The notes: a model not told the origin generated them from the sequence alone. 12,719 bases of DNA from Lachnospiraceae bacterium UBA1201 (GCA_002309675.1 DBXX01000056.1:2210-14928); one strand, 5' to 3'. Positions 1 through 7,377 are shown, numbered from the stretch's first letter. Translations and numbers: made by a program.

Positions 1-716
1 ACGAGGTGTCCGGTCTCAGCTGCGGTGATCGCAGTGGAGATCGTATCCAGGTCACGCATCTCACCTACGAGGATAACATCGGGGTCCTGACGAAGAGCTG
101 CACGAAGCGCACTTTCGAAAGAAATAGAGTCCAGACCGATCTCTCTCTGGTTAACCATCGCCTTATTATGCTTATGAAGGTACTCGATCGGGTCCTCCAA
201 AGTAATAACGTGGTGATGATAGGTCTTACTGATCAAGTCGATCAGGGAAGCCAGGGTCGTAGACTTACCCGAACCGGTAGGTCCGGTTACGAGAACCATG
301 CCTCTCTTACGGTTGATCAGGTCGATAACGGATGAGTTCAGGCCCAGAGACTCCGGTCTCGGGATAACATCCGCGATCAGTCGCAGTGCTGCGCCGTAAG
401 CGCCACGCTGCTTATAAACGTTAACACGACATCTTCCAACGGAACGAACGGAATAAGAAAAGTCCGTCTGTCCGGTCTCTGCCAGCTCGTCGCGGCAGGG
501 CTTGGGGATGATCGGTTCGATCATCATCTGTGTGTTCTCCGGCGTAAGCGGAACGGTACCGATCTTAATCAGCTGACCGTTGATACGCAAAATAGGCGGA
601 ACACCTGCGGTAATATGAACGTCAGATGCATGACGTTTAGCAGCTAATTTAACGAGATCGGCAACCTCGAGTGCTCCCTGAGGCCGCTGCTGGCCGCTTT
701 CAATTCCTTCTGGCAT
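1..716 (-). CDS. pilT: Type IV pilus retraction ATPase PilT (C-terminus beyond window)
   Basis: This is the hexameric cytoplasmic ATPase that depolymerises type IV pili and powers twitching motility. Translating the complement from the ATG at 714-716 gives 238 codons that remain open to base 1. I see the PilT-type ASDVH motif (residues 30-34), Walker A GPTGSGKST (145-153), DPIEYLH, the REIG motif, the Walker B region ALRQDPDVILVGEMRD, and the start of the ETGHLV motif at the edge. PilT proteins are usually about 345-370 residues, so roughly 110 C-terminal residues are outside the window. The start is fixed by AAGGAG at 726-731, 9 nt upstream. It lies 82 nt after pilB on the same strand and is probably cotranscribed with it. 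The GEMRD sequence and absence of an MshEN domain and cysteine pairs favour PilT over a second PilB. Confidence is high. Confidence 0.95.
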   Translation of the reverse strand, partial: MPEGIESGQQRPQGALEVADLVKLAAKRHASDVHITAGVPPILRINGQLIKIGTVPLTPENTQMMIEPIIPKPCRDELAETGQTDFSYSVRSVGRCRVNVYKQRGAYGAALRLIADVIPRPESLGLNSSVIDLINRKRGMVLVTGPTGSGKSTTLASLIDLISKTYHHHVITLEDPIEYLHKHNKAMVNQREIGLDSISFESALRAALRQDPDVILVGEMRDLDTISTAITAAETGHL

Positions 717-741
717 AATTCCACTCTCCTTATCCTTATTC

Positions 742-767
742 CGGGCCATATCTTCCGGAAAGGCCCG
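742..767 (-). other. Intercistronic hairpin between pilB and pilT
   Basis: The spacer after pilB contains CGGGCC and its complement GGCCCG (742-747 and 762-767) around a 14-nt loop that itself holds the palindrome TTCCGGAA. No U-run follows, so it does not look like a classic intrinsic terminator. It sits about 10 nt upstream of the pilT ribosome binding site and could set RNA stability or processing between the two cistrons. The structure is seen; the role is inferred. Confidence 0.4.
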
Positions 768-798
768 TCCTGATTCTCTCTATCGATCGAGGCGATCC

Positions 799-2496
799 TT
801 ATGCTTCGTATACGATACGACGAAGCTCGCTCATGGATGTGATGCCGGCCTTAACCTTAAGACCACACGCCATCGACAGAGTATTCATGCCCTCTTTCAA
901 AGCTTCTTCTTTGATCTCGTCGGCATTCGCGCCGCGGGCAATGACCGTGCTCAGGTGATGGGTTACTTCCATGATCTCGTAGATACCGATACGTCCGCGA
1001 TAGCCGGCACGCTCACATGCAGGACAGCCGACAGGCTCGAAAATACGAAGCGGCGTTGCGGGATCTACACCCAGGATCCTCTTATCTTCTTCGGTCGCAA
1101 GAACTTCTCTCTTACAATCCGGGCACAGGCGGCGAACCAGACGCTGTGCGATAATACCTACAACAGAGTCCGCGATCAGGTAGTTTTCAACACCCATATC
1201 TTCCAGACGTGTTACGGTGCTGGCAGCGGAGTTTGTATGGAGGGTACTAACAACCAAGTGGCCGGTGATAGCGGCCTTAACAGCGATCTCGGCGGTCTCA
1301 CCGTCTCGAATCTCACCGATCATGATGATATCGGGGTCCTGACGCAAGATAGCACGGAGGGCAGATGCGAATGTAAGATCTACCTTCGGGTTTACGTGAA
1401 CCTGATTGATACCATCGACGTTTGCCTCGACAGGGTCCTCAACGGTGACGATATTGATATCTTCACGGTTGAGCTCTGAGAGAGCGGTATAAAGTGTGGT
1501 GGACTTACCGGAACCGGTAGGACCTGTTACCAGAACGATGCCGTGCGGGTGAGACAGGATACGGTCGAACTTCGCCATCTCTGCATCCTCGAAACCGAGC
1601 TGTTTCTTCTCACGGTTCAGGGCTCTCTTATTCTGGAGACGCATTACGATCTTCTCACCGAATACGGTCGGAAGAACGTTAACACGGATATCGTACTCGA
1701 CACGGTCTACCCATGCGGTGATACGACCGTCCTGAGGTTTACGCTTCTCGGAAATGTCCATGCCGCCGATGATCTTAATACGGGCGACGATAGCCGGAAG
1801 CAATTTGATGTCATATTTCATTCGCTCGTAGAGCGCACCATCGATACGGTAGCGGACGCGGACGTTCTCTTCCATCGCCTCAATATGAATATCGGATGCT
1901 CTCTGACGGGCCGCCTGCTCGATCATGGTACGAACGAGTACGACGATCGGGGAGTTATCGAGGTTCGCCGAGTCTTCGGTCGCCTCCTCGAGTTCTTTAT
2001 CAAAGCCACGTTCCTCTGCGTACTGCTTCGCAACGTCCATGGCCTGGGAACTACCGAAGTAACGGTCCAGTGCTGCCAGAACGTCCGTACCTGTACAGAT
2101 AACGGGCTCGATCTGCATGTTTGTTACGATACCGATATCATCCGCAGCCACGATATCCATAGGATCGGACATCGCCAATCGCAGGATGTTCGGGTTGCGT
2201 TCGGAAACCGCAAACGGTATTACATTGTATTTACGGAGCACGTCCGGCTTAACCAAATTCAGGATCTCATCCGGAATGGTCACCGACGAAAGATCGACAA
2301 ATTTATATCCCAACTGATATTCCAGAGCACGGGCAATACGTTTCTCGCTCGTAATACCGCTCTCTACGAGATATTCACCGATACGTTTGCCCTCTTCTTT
2401 CGCTCTGACAAGCGCATCCTTCAATACCTCCGGGGTAATAACGCCCTGCTCGATGAGAATATCACCGATTCGCATACGTTTTCTTGTGTAATCCAT
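799..2496 (-). CDS. pilB: Type IV pilus assembly ATPase PilB (GspE family) with MshEN domain
   Basis: This is the cytoplasmic ATPase that drives pilus polymerisation, 565 residues long, normal for PilB/GspE. The N-terminus carries two 24-residue motifs, R9-A32 and R38-Q61, split by 5 residues. They fit the MshEN cyclic-di-GMP-binding consensus (RLGxx..G..L..L..Q), although the last Gln of the first motif is Ala. The ATPase core has Walker A GPTGSGKST (325-333), a Walker B region around RQDPDIIMIGEIRD, TGHLV and STLHTN. A zinc tetracysteine site follows (C458-x2-C461 and C491-x2-C494). The cysteine site and MshEN domain separate it from PilT. The start is the ATG at 2494-2496; AGGATGGTGGG upstream gives only a loose Shine-Dalgarno match, and Met8 is an alternative. 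It follows a strong promoter and a structured leader and precedes pilT. GspE of a type II system is less likely given the pilT neighbour. Confidence 0.95.
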   Translation of the reverse strand: MDYTRKRMRIGDILIEQGVITPEVLKDALVRAKEEGKRIGEYLVESGITSEKRIARALEYQLGYKFVDLSSVTIPDEILNLVKPDVLRKYNVIPFAVSERNPNILRLAMSDPMDIVAADDIGIVTNMQIEPVICTGTDVLAALDRYFGSSQAMDVAKQYAEERGFDKELEEATEDSANLDNSPIVVLVRTMIEQAARQRASDIHIEAMEENVRVRYRIDGALYERMKYDIKLLPAIVARIKIIGGMDISEKRKPQDGRITAWVDRVEYDIRVNVLPTVFGEKIVMRLQNKRALNREKKQLGFEDAEMAKFDRILSHPHGIVLVTGPTGSGKSTTLYTALSELNREDINIVTVEDPVEANVDGINQVHVNPKVDLTFASALRAILRQDPDIIMIGEIRDGETAEIAVKAAITGHLVVSTLHTNSAASTVTRLEDMGVENYLIADSVVGIIAQRLVRRLCPDCKREVLATEEDKRILGVDPATPLRIFEPVGCPACERAGYRGRIGIYEIMEVTHHLSTVIARGANADEIKEEALKEGMNTLSMACGLKVKAGITSMSELRRIVYEA

Positions 2497-2524
2497 ATAC
2501 CCACCATCCTATTTAACAACACTT

Positions 2525-2596
2525 TTAGGGAAATCCGCACCCCTGCTCCCCCTGTTCCGATCATCCGTTGGGGCGCATTTGGGTACAATTCCCTAA
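2525..2596 (-). promoter_or_regulatory. Structured leader RNA upstream of pilB
   Basis: The predicted pilB transcript starts near 2600 and has an untranslated leader of about 100 nt. In it TTAGGGAA (2589-2596) can pair perfectly with TTCCCTAA (2525-2532). Inside, TGCGCCCC (2570-2577) pairs with GGGGTGCG (2536-2543) with a few G-U pairs. The 3' arms are only 3 nt apart, so the helices could stack. The 26-nt apical loop is purine-rich. The layout resembles a riboswitch or protein-bound leader, but I do not recognise the class and do not see the conserved cores of the known c-di-GMP riboswitches. The pairing is seen; the regulatory role is inferred. Confidence 0.45.
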
Positions 2597-2606
2597 GTTT
2601 GTTTAT

Positions 2607-2635
2607 ATTTTAATACATTTCAGTGTCGTTGTCAA
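2607..2635 (-). promoter_or_regulatory. Sigma-A-type promoter for pilB-pilT
   Basis: On the minus strand a perfect -35 TTGACA (2630-2635) is followed by a 17-nt spacer and a -10 TAAAAT (2607-2612). It starts 14 nt beyond the stop codon of the Ig-like surface protein gene and points into pilB, with a start site expected near 2600. It implies that the pilus genes have their own transcription start. Confidence 0.8.
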
Positions 2636-2649
2636 TGTTTTTCGCTTTA

Positions 2650-3855
2650 TTAATTAACCACATGAACCGTCAAAACGGTCACGGCGGAATTATGTTTATC
2701 CGTATCCTTAACGGAAACTTTCAAAACGTAGGTGCCGACTTTCTTCGTGGAGAATTTATCCCAACCTTCGACACGGATACGCTGTACCAGCACGTCGCGG
2801 CTGTCCTTATCGTCATAAAGCTGATCGATCACGTTGCGGTAATGGAAATACGAGCCCTTCTTCACCGTTACTTCGGTCTGTTTCAGTGTGATGACCGGAA
2901 TGCCGTTATTGATCGGGGCGGGTTTTTCCTCGTTCGTCTCGATCACAAGCTGGCAGGTCAGGCCCTGGTAACGGATATTGAATACATTCTTACCTTTTAC
3001 GAACTTCTTACCGACGTCGTCGCACTCCCATCCGTAGATGTCGATGCGCTTACCGTTATCGGTAACGCCCTGAAGCAGGATGTCATTTCCGACTGAGGTC
3101 TCGCCGATGTAGCGCTGCGGTCCGATGAATACGGCAACGATCTCATAGATCGTCTCCCCGTTCGGGCCGGTCGCGGTGCGCGGTGCCTCTGTAGTCTCCT
3201 CGGGAGTGGTTTCTTCCGGTGTGGTCTGCTCCGGCGTCGTTTCCTCCGGAGTGGTCGCCTCCGGTGTGGTCTCTTCCGGGGTCGTCTGCTCCGGCGTCGT
3301 CTCTTCCGGTGTCGTTTCTTCCTTCGTCGTCACGACCTCTGTCGTAACAGCCTCTGTTGTAACCTCTTCGGTCGTTTTTTCCTCGGTAGATGCCTGTGCG
3401 GTCTCCTCGGGGGTCTCCGGCGTCTGTGTCTCGTCCGGAACCGCCTGCGTCGGATCCGGCTTATTCTTATCCGGGTCGACTATATTCGATGCGCTTTCCT
3501 TCGACAAACTGCGTACACGTGTCACGGTCGTCAGATTACCTCTGCTGTCGCGTACCTGGTACTTCACAGTTACCTCCGTATCGGAGATGTTCTCTGTCGG
3601 AGGAATAGCGATGATCTTCTTCGTGATATCGCCGTCACGGTTATCCGTGGCGGTAACGCCTGCCAGAAGGCCTTTCGTGTCCCCTCCGGGAACATAGCTT
3701 ACCGGGTCGTCGGAAAATGCGATCACCGGCGCTTTTCGGTCATCTGACAGATAAATAAACAAGTAAATAAGACCGAGAACCACTACTATGATCCCCAGCT
3801 GCATCGCCTCCCGCTTTAAGCGGTGAACTTTTCTCCATCTCGTCCCAATTTTCAT
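2650..3855 (-). CDS. Membrane-anchored surface protein with Ig-like domains and TTPEx repeat linker
   Basis: I cannot assign a specific function. From the ATG at 3853-3855 the protein has 401 residues. A basic N-terminus (residues 1-16) precedes one hydrophobic segment (about 19-37) with no lipobox or clear cleavage site, predicting a cytoplasmic N-terminus and an anchored extracellular body. Residues about 42-122 resemble a bacterial Ig-like or HYR/DUF5011 domain (APVI start, DNRDGDIT loop, YQVRDSRGN). A Thr/Glu/Pro-rich linker follows, with eight TTPEx pentads at 181-220, then two more beta-rich segments; the last, from about 300, is again Ig-like. No sortase LPxTG motif is visible. The start is uncertain: AAGAGG lies 12 nt before this ATG, while in-frame ATGs at 3867 and 3912 would give 405 or 420 residues, and a TTG at 3978 falls inside the terminator-like hairpin. 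The linker may span the cell wall and present the outer domains. Its pilus neighbours suggest, but do not prove, a link. Confidence 0.75.
   Translation of the reverse strand: MKIGTRWRKVHRLKREAMQLGIIVVVLGLIYLFIYLSDDRKAPVIAFSDDPVSYVPGGDTKGLLAGVTATDNRDGDITKKIIAIPPTENISDTEVTVKYQVRDSRGNLTTVTRVRSLSKESASNIVDPDKNKPDPTQAVPDETQTPETPEETAQASTEEKTTEEVTTEAVTTEVVTTKEETTPEETTPEQTTPEETTPEATTPEETTPEQTTPEETTPEETTEAPRTATGPNGETIYEIVAVFIGPQRYIGETSVGNDILLQGVTDNGKRIDIYGWECDDVGKKFVKGKNVFNIRYQGLTCQLVIETNEEKPAPINNGIPVITLKQTEVTVKKGSYFHYRNVIDQLYDDKDSRDVLVQRIRVEGWDKFSTKKVGTYVLKVSVKDTDKHNSAVTVLTVHVVN
3196..3315 (-). repeat. In-frame 15-bp tandem repeat (8 copies) coding TTPEx
   Basis: Eight contiguous 15-bp units encode TTPEE, TTPEQ, TTPEE, TTPEA, TTPEE, TTPEQ, TTPEE, TTPEE. 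The order suggests a 60-bp higher-order unit, and units two and six (3286-3300 and 3226-3240) are identical in DNA. Other units vary mostly at synonymous positions. A looser VTTE-rich stretch lies just beyond, to about 3380. The array can change length in frame by slippage or recombination. Confidence 0.9.
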
Positions 3856-3959
3856 AAGGTCTTTCATCCTCTTGAGGCGAACCGGCCCCCGTGCCGATAT
3901 GTCGCCTTGCATCCCCGGTCCGCTCCCGCAGACCTTTCTTTCACTCCTAAACCAATACA

Positions 3960-3986
3960 AGGAAGGCCTGCTAAGCAAACCTTCCT
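3960..3986 (-). terminator. Terminator-like hairpin after efp
   Basis: The minus-strand RNA can form a 12-bp stem (two G-U pairs) with a TTA loop: AGGAAGGTTTGC against GCAGGCCTTCCT. It lies about 20 nt past the efp stop codon. The following sequence, TGTATTGGTTT, is only moderately U-rich, so termination may be partial. I see no confident separate promoter for the downstream surface protein gene. Confidence 0.6.
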
Positions 3987-4005
3987 CGCAAAATAACTAT
4001 ACAGC

Positions 4006-4563
4006 TTATGCGCGTGACAGGTACTCGCCTGTACGTGTGTCGATCTTGATCTTCTCGCCGTTATCTACGAACAACGGAACCAAGACCTGTGCTCCGGTCT
4101 CAACGATCGCGGGCTTTGTAGCGCCGGTCGCGGTATTACCCTTAAAGCCGGGCTCGGTCGATGTGATCTCGAGCTCAACAAAGAGAGGCGGCTCGATTGA
4201 GAATACTGCGCCATTATGAGACAGCATCTTAACCATCTCGTTTTCCTTTACGAACTTAAGAGCGTCGCCGACCTGGTCGGGTGTCATCTGGATCTGCTCG
4301 AACGTATTCACGTCCATGAAGTAATAGAAATCGCCATCGTTATACAGATACTGCATATCTGCACGATCGATCCGGGCTGCCGGAAACTTATCGGTAGGGC
4401 GGAACGACTTCTCGACAACGCCGCCGTTCTTGATATTCTTTAATGATGTACGCACGAAAGCTGCGCCCTTACCGGGTTTTACGTGCTGGAAATCAATGAT
4501 CTGGTACACGTTGTTGTCCATCTCGATCGTAATGCCGTTTCTGAAATCGCCTGCAGAAATCAT
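4006..4563 (-). CDS. efp: Translation elongation factor P
   Basis: EF-P binds between the P and E sites of the ribosome and relieves stalling at polyproline stretches. The 185-residue product has the standard length and three-domain layout: the KOW-like N domain starts MISAGDFRNG and carries the KPGKGAAFVR loop, followed by OB domains ending with GEKIKIDTRTGEYLSRA. The modified lysine in this loop is K32 here, the position that carries 5-aminopentanol in Bacillus subtilis EF-P; the modification in this organism is unknown. A strong AGGAGG (4575-4580) lies 11 nt before the ATG. An ATG next to the ribosome binding site (4572-4574) is closed by a stop after two codons and is not the start. Transcription is expected from its own promoter in the spacer after yqeG. 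Downstream is a terminator-like hairpin, then the Ig-like surface protein gene. Confidence 0.97.
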   Translation of the reverse strand: MISAGDFRNGITIEMDNNVYQIIDFQHVKPGKGAAFVRTSLKNIKNGGVVEKSFRPTDKFPAARIDRADMQYLYNDGDFYYFMDVNTFEQIQMTPDQVGDALKFVKENEMVKMLSHNGAVFSIEPPLFVELEITSTEPGFKGNTATGATKPAIVETGAQVLVPLFVDNGEKIKIDTRTGEYLSRA

Positions 4564-4622
4564 CTTTAAATCATCCTCCTAGGGTGGTATAAATCGGTTA
4601 TTCTTTTTAAAACCTAACTATT

Positions 4623-4651
4623 ATTGTAACTTACACGCAGAGAAAAAGCAA
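4623..4651 (-). promoter_or_regulatory. Sigma-A-type promoter for efp
   Basis: The minus strand reads TTGCTT (4646-4651), a 17-nt spacer, then TACAAT (4623-4628), about 60 nt upstream of the efp start. It sits directly after the yqeG stop codon, with no hairpin between them, so read-through from the prfC-nrdR-yqeG operon may add to efp expression. Confidence 0.7.
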
Positions 4652-4659
4652 GGGTTTTT

Positions 4660-5166
4660 TTATTTCCTCTTGCGTTTTTCGTAGAAATACAGTAAAAACT
4701 TCTCGATCTTACGCTTAAACACGATCTGGATCTCTTCCTTCGGACTGATCGGTTCGGTCAGGATCGAAACGAGCTTCGCACGGTTCGCTCCGTAGATATC
4801 CGTCAGCAGCTGATCCCCGACGAACAGTGTATTTTCGCGCTGCGTGCCCATGCGGTGCATCGCCTTTGCATAACTCTTGCGTGAAGGCTTATTCGCCTTC
4901 CACACGGCATGGGAATGTACCGCCTTTGCAAACGGCGTCACGCGCTCTTTGCTGTTATTCGATATCAGGCACGTCGAAAAGCCCATCGCATGCAGGCGGT
5001 CGAACAGTTCTTTCGCCCGTTCGTCCGCCGGCGCGTCATGGCAGACCAAAGTATTGTCGATATCGTAGATGATCCCGCGATACCCCTTCGCATAGAAATC
5101 TTCATAGGGGATCTCATATGCAGACTTATAGCGCATCGTAGGATAAAAACGTCCAAACAGACTCAT
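4660..5166 (-). CDS. yqeG: YqeG family HAD-IIIA phosphatase
   Basis: This is a small HAD-superfamily hydrolase of 168 residues, the usual YqeG size. All HAD motifs are visible: the nucleophile motif DIDNTLV with D35 and D37, motif II SNN at 69-71, the motif III lysine K93 in NKPS, and motif IV GDQLLTD with D118 and D123. The start MSLFGRFYPTMRYKSAYEI is characteristic of the family. It is related to mitochondrial PGP phosphatase Gep4, so phosphatidylglycerophosphate or another phosphate ester is a possible substrate, but bacterial function is not firmly established. It begins 2 nt after nrdR and is almost certainly cotranslated and cotranscribed with nrdR and prfC. The C-terminal tail is strongly basic. 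Confidence 0.9.
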   Translation of the reverse strand: MSLFGRFYPTMRYKSAYEIPYEDFYAKGYRGIIYDIDNTLVCHDAPADERAKELFDRLHAMGFSTCLISNNSKERVTPFAKAVHSHAVWKANKPSRKSYAKAMHRMGTQRENTLFVGDQLLTDIYGANRAKLVSILTEPISPKEEIQIVFKRKIEKFLLYFYEKRKRK

Positions 5167-5168
5167 AC

Positions 5169-5657
5169 TTACTCGCTATCCTTCTTATCCTTTGCCGCGG
5201 TCTTTTTCTTCTTCAAGAGTTTCTTTAACTCCTCGGCAAATGTATTCACATCGGTAAATTCACGGTACACCGAAGCAAAACGCACATAGGCGACCTCTTC
5301 GAGGTCCTTTAAGTGCTCCATGATCAGCTCGCCGATCTGCGCGCTCGCGATCTCGGTCTCTGCGCGGCGGAAGATCTCATTTTCCACGTCATCCAGAAGT
5401 TTCTGGATATCCTGCATGGGAATGGGACGTTTATGGCACGCACGCATAACGCCGGCCTCCATCTTCGAGCGGTCGTACGGTTCGCGGGTGTTATCCTTCT
5501 TAACGACCATCAGGGGAAATGTCTCGATCTTCTCGTAGGTCGTGAAGCGGCGGCCGCAGGCCTCGCACGAACGGCGGCGGCGGATCTCTCTTCCGTCCTC
5601 ACTCGGACGGGAGTCAACTACCTTCGTTGTTTCTACTCCACAGAATGGACAGCGCAT
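5169..5657 (-). CDS. nrdR: Transcriptional repressor NrdR
   Basis: NrdR senses ATP/dATP and represses ribonucleotide reductase genes by binding NrdR boxes. The 162-residue protein has the N-terminal zinc ribbon with C3, C6, C31 and C34 (CPFC and CEAC) and the basic RRRRSCEACGRRFTTYE stretch. An ATP-cone domain begins near residue 49 (VVKKDNTREPYDRSK). The C-terminal Lys-rich tail after about residue 145 is slightly longer than usual. AGGAGG lies just upstream of the ATG, in the 10-nt gap after prfC. No ribonucleotide reductase gene is in the window, so its targets lie elsewhere. Confidence 0.97.
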   Translation of the reverse strand: MRCPFCGVETTKVVDSRPSEDGREIRRRRSCEACGRRFTTYEKIETFPLMVVKKDNTREPYDRSKMEAGVMRACHKRPIPMQDIQKLLDDVENEIFRRAETEIASAQIGELIMEHLKDLEEVAYVRFASVYREFTDVNTFAEELKKLLKKKKTAAKDKKDSE

Positions 5658-5667
5658 ATCTTACCTC

Positions 5668-7263
5668 CTAATCGGTTCCAAACTCGGAAAGCATAAGCCC
5701 CGGGTTTCTGTCGAGGACCATATTCACGCTCCATGCGTTCACGAACAGCAAAAGCGGACGGTCCTTCAGGTCTTTGATGCGTTTCATGTCGGATGTTCCG
5801 ACGATCTTCGCCACATCGTAGTTCTCGTTTTCGATCCAGCGGATGTGCTCATACGGCAGCGGATCCAGGCGGATCTCAACATTATATTCGCTCTTTAAGC
5901 GATATTCCAAAACTTCAAACTGTAGCACGCCGACTACGCCGACGATGATCTCTTCCATACCGGTGTTGAACTCCTGGAAGATCTGGATGGCGCCTTCCTG
6001 GGCGATCTGCATCACGCCCTTTACGAACTGCTTACGCTTCATCGTATCGATCTGGCGTACCTTCGCGAAATGCTCTGGGGCGAATGTCGGGATGCCGGGG
6101 AACTGCACTTTATGTGCGGCGGACGAGGTGAGCGTATCTCCGATGGCGAAGATGCCCGGATCGAACACGCCGATGATGTCACCCGCATAGGCCTCGTCGA
6201 TGATCTTACGATCCTGCGCCATGAGCTGCTGCGGCTGTGACAGTCGCAGGGGCTTTTTGCCCTGCACATGGTAGACTTCCATGCCCGCGGTGAATTTACC
6301 CGAGCAGATGCGCATGAACGCGATACGGTCGCGGTGCGCCTTATTCATGTTCGCCTGGATCTTAAACACAAACGCCGAAAACTTCGGGTCGAACGGATCC
6401 ACGATATCGTCGCCGTTCTGACGCGGAAGCGGTGAAGATGTCATCTTCAGGAAATGCCTAAGGAAGGTCTCAACGCCGAAATTCGTGAGTGCCGATCCGA
6501 AGAACACAGGCGACAGGTCGCCGCGGTTCACACGCTCCTGGTCGAACTCGTCGCAGGCACCGTCCAGAAGCTCTAAGTCTTCCGCCAGTTTCTCTGCGGC
6601 CAGATCGCCGATCAGATCCTTTGCAAACTCGACATCCACCTGGTGTGTCTCGACCTCGCGCATACCTGCACGGTTCGCGGTAAATGTCGTGATCTTCTTA
6701 ATATCTCTTTCATATACGCCCTGGAAGCTCTTACCGCTTCCGATGGGCCAATTGATTGGGCAGGTACGGATGCCCAGCACGCTTTCGATCTCATCCATCA
6801 GGTCGAACGGATCGTTCGTCTCACGGTCCATCTTATTGATGAAGGTAAAGATCGGGATGTGCCGCATGACACAGACCTTAAAGAGTTTGATGGTCTGCGG
6901 CTCAACGCCCTTCGCTCCGTCGATCACCATGACCGCGGAGTCCGCCGCCATCAGCGTACGGTACGTATCCTCCGAGAAATCCTGGTGTCCGGGCGTATCC
7001 AGAATGTTGATGCAATACCCGTCATACTCAAACTGCATGACCGAACTGGTGACGGAAATACCACGTTCCTTTTCGATCTCCATCCAGTCGGATACCGCGT
7101 GACGTTCGGTCTTCCGCCCCTTCACGCTTCCGGCCAGGTTGATGGCGCCTCCGTACAACAAAAACTTCTCGGTCAATGTAGTTTTACCGGCATCCGGGTG
7201 CGATATGATCGCAAATGTCCGGCGCCGCCGGATCTCTTCTTCCATAGACTCTGTCTGTGACAT
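5668..7263 (-). CDS. prfC: Peptide chain release factor 3
   Basis: RF3 is the translational GTPase that removes RF1/RF2 from the ribosome after peptide release. The 531 residues match the family length. GTPase motifs are clear: G1 SHPDAGKTT (21-29), switch region ERGISVTSS, G3 DTPGH (89-93) and G4 NKMD (143-146). The GGAINLAGSVKGRK segment after the P-loop is typical of RF3 rather than EF-G or TetM-like proteins, and domains II and III fill the rest. The start has AGGAG in the upstream region about 10 nt away; Met7 is less likely. It heads the prfC-nrdR-yqeG series, 114 nt after the deacetylase gene. I see no confident promoter in that gap, so either a weak promoter or read-through supplies it. 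Confidence 0.96.
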   Translation of the reverse strand: MSQTESMEEEIRRRRTFAIISHPDAGKTTLTEKFLLYGGAINLAGSVKGRKTERHAVSDWMEIEKERGISVTSSVMQFEYDGYCINILDTPGHQDFSEDTYRTLMAADSAVMVIDGAKGVEPQTIKLFKVCVMRHIPIFTFINKMDRETNDPFDLMDEIESVLGIRTCPINWPIGSGKSFQGVYERDIKKITTFTANRAGMREVETHQVDVEFAKDLIGDLAAEKLAEDLELLDGACDEFDQERVNRGDLSPVFFGSALTNFGVETFLRHFLKMTSSPLPRQNGDDIVDPFDPKFSAFVFKIQANMNKAHRDRIAFMRICSGKFTAGMEVYHVQGKKPLRLSQPQQLMAQDRKIIDEAYAGDIIGVFDPGIFAIGDTLTSSAAHKVQFPGIPTFAPEHFAKVRQIDTMKRKQFVKGVMQIAQEGAIQIFQEFNTGMEEIIVGVVGVLQFEVLEYRLKSEYNVEIRLDPLPYEHIRWIENENYDVAKIVGTSDMKRIKDLKDRPLLLFVNAWSVNMVLDRNPGLMLSEFGTD

Positions 7264-7331
7264 ACAACTGCTCCTAACTGTTTATGATCCCGGGGCGGTG
7301 ACGCGTCCGGTCTCGGAATGATTATCTGAAT

Positions 7332-7353
7332 ATGCAAGCCCCATCGGCTGCAT
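7332..7353 (-). terminator. Possible weak hairpin after the deacetylase gene
   Basis: About 25 nt past the deacetylase stop, ATGCA and GCC pair with GGC and TGCAT around a 5-nt loop, with one bulged base. No U-run follows. It could be a weak terminator or an attenuator before prfC. The evidence is the pairing alone. Confidence 0.3.
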
Positions 7354-7377
7354 CCTTATCGGGCATATAGGCCGCTT

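Noticed and set aside
2525..2596. Known c-di-GMP-I or -II riboswitch upstream of pilB
   Set aside because: The conserved core sequences I know for these classes are not present; only the generic stem structure is supported.
1543..2613. 356-codon open frame on the plus strand
   Set aside because: It lies antisense to pilB, its translation shows no recognisable motifs, and it is explained by the codon bias of the real gene.
3196..3315. CRISPR-like array
   Set aside because: The repeats are contiguous 15-bp in-frame codons with no spacers.
3176..3697. 173-codon Val/Ser-rich plus-strand frame
   Set aside because: It is the antisense reading of the TTPEx and VTTE repeats of the minus-strand surface protein; the repetitive composition is a by-product.
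7264..7377. A sigma-A promoter for prfC
   Set aside because: TTGCAT and GATAAT occur, but with wrong spacing relative to each other; no pair with 16-19 nt spacing is convincing.
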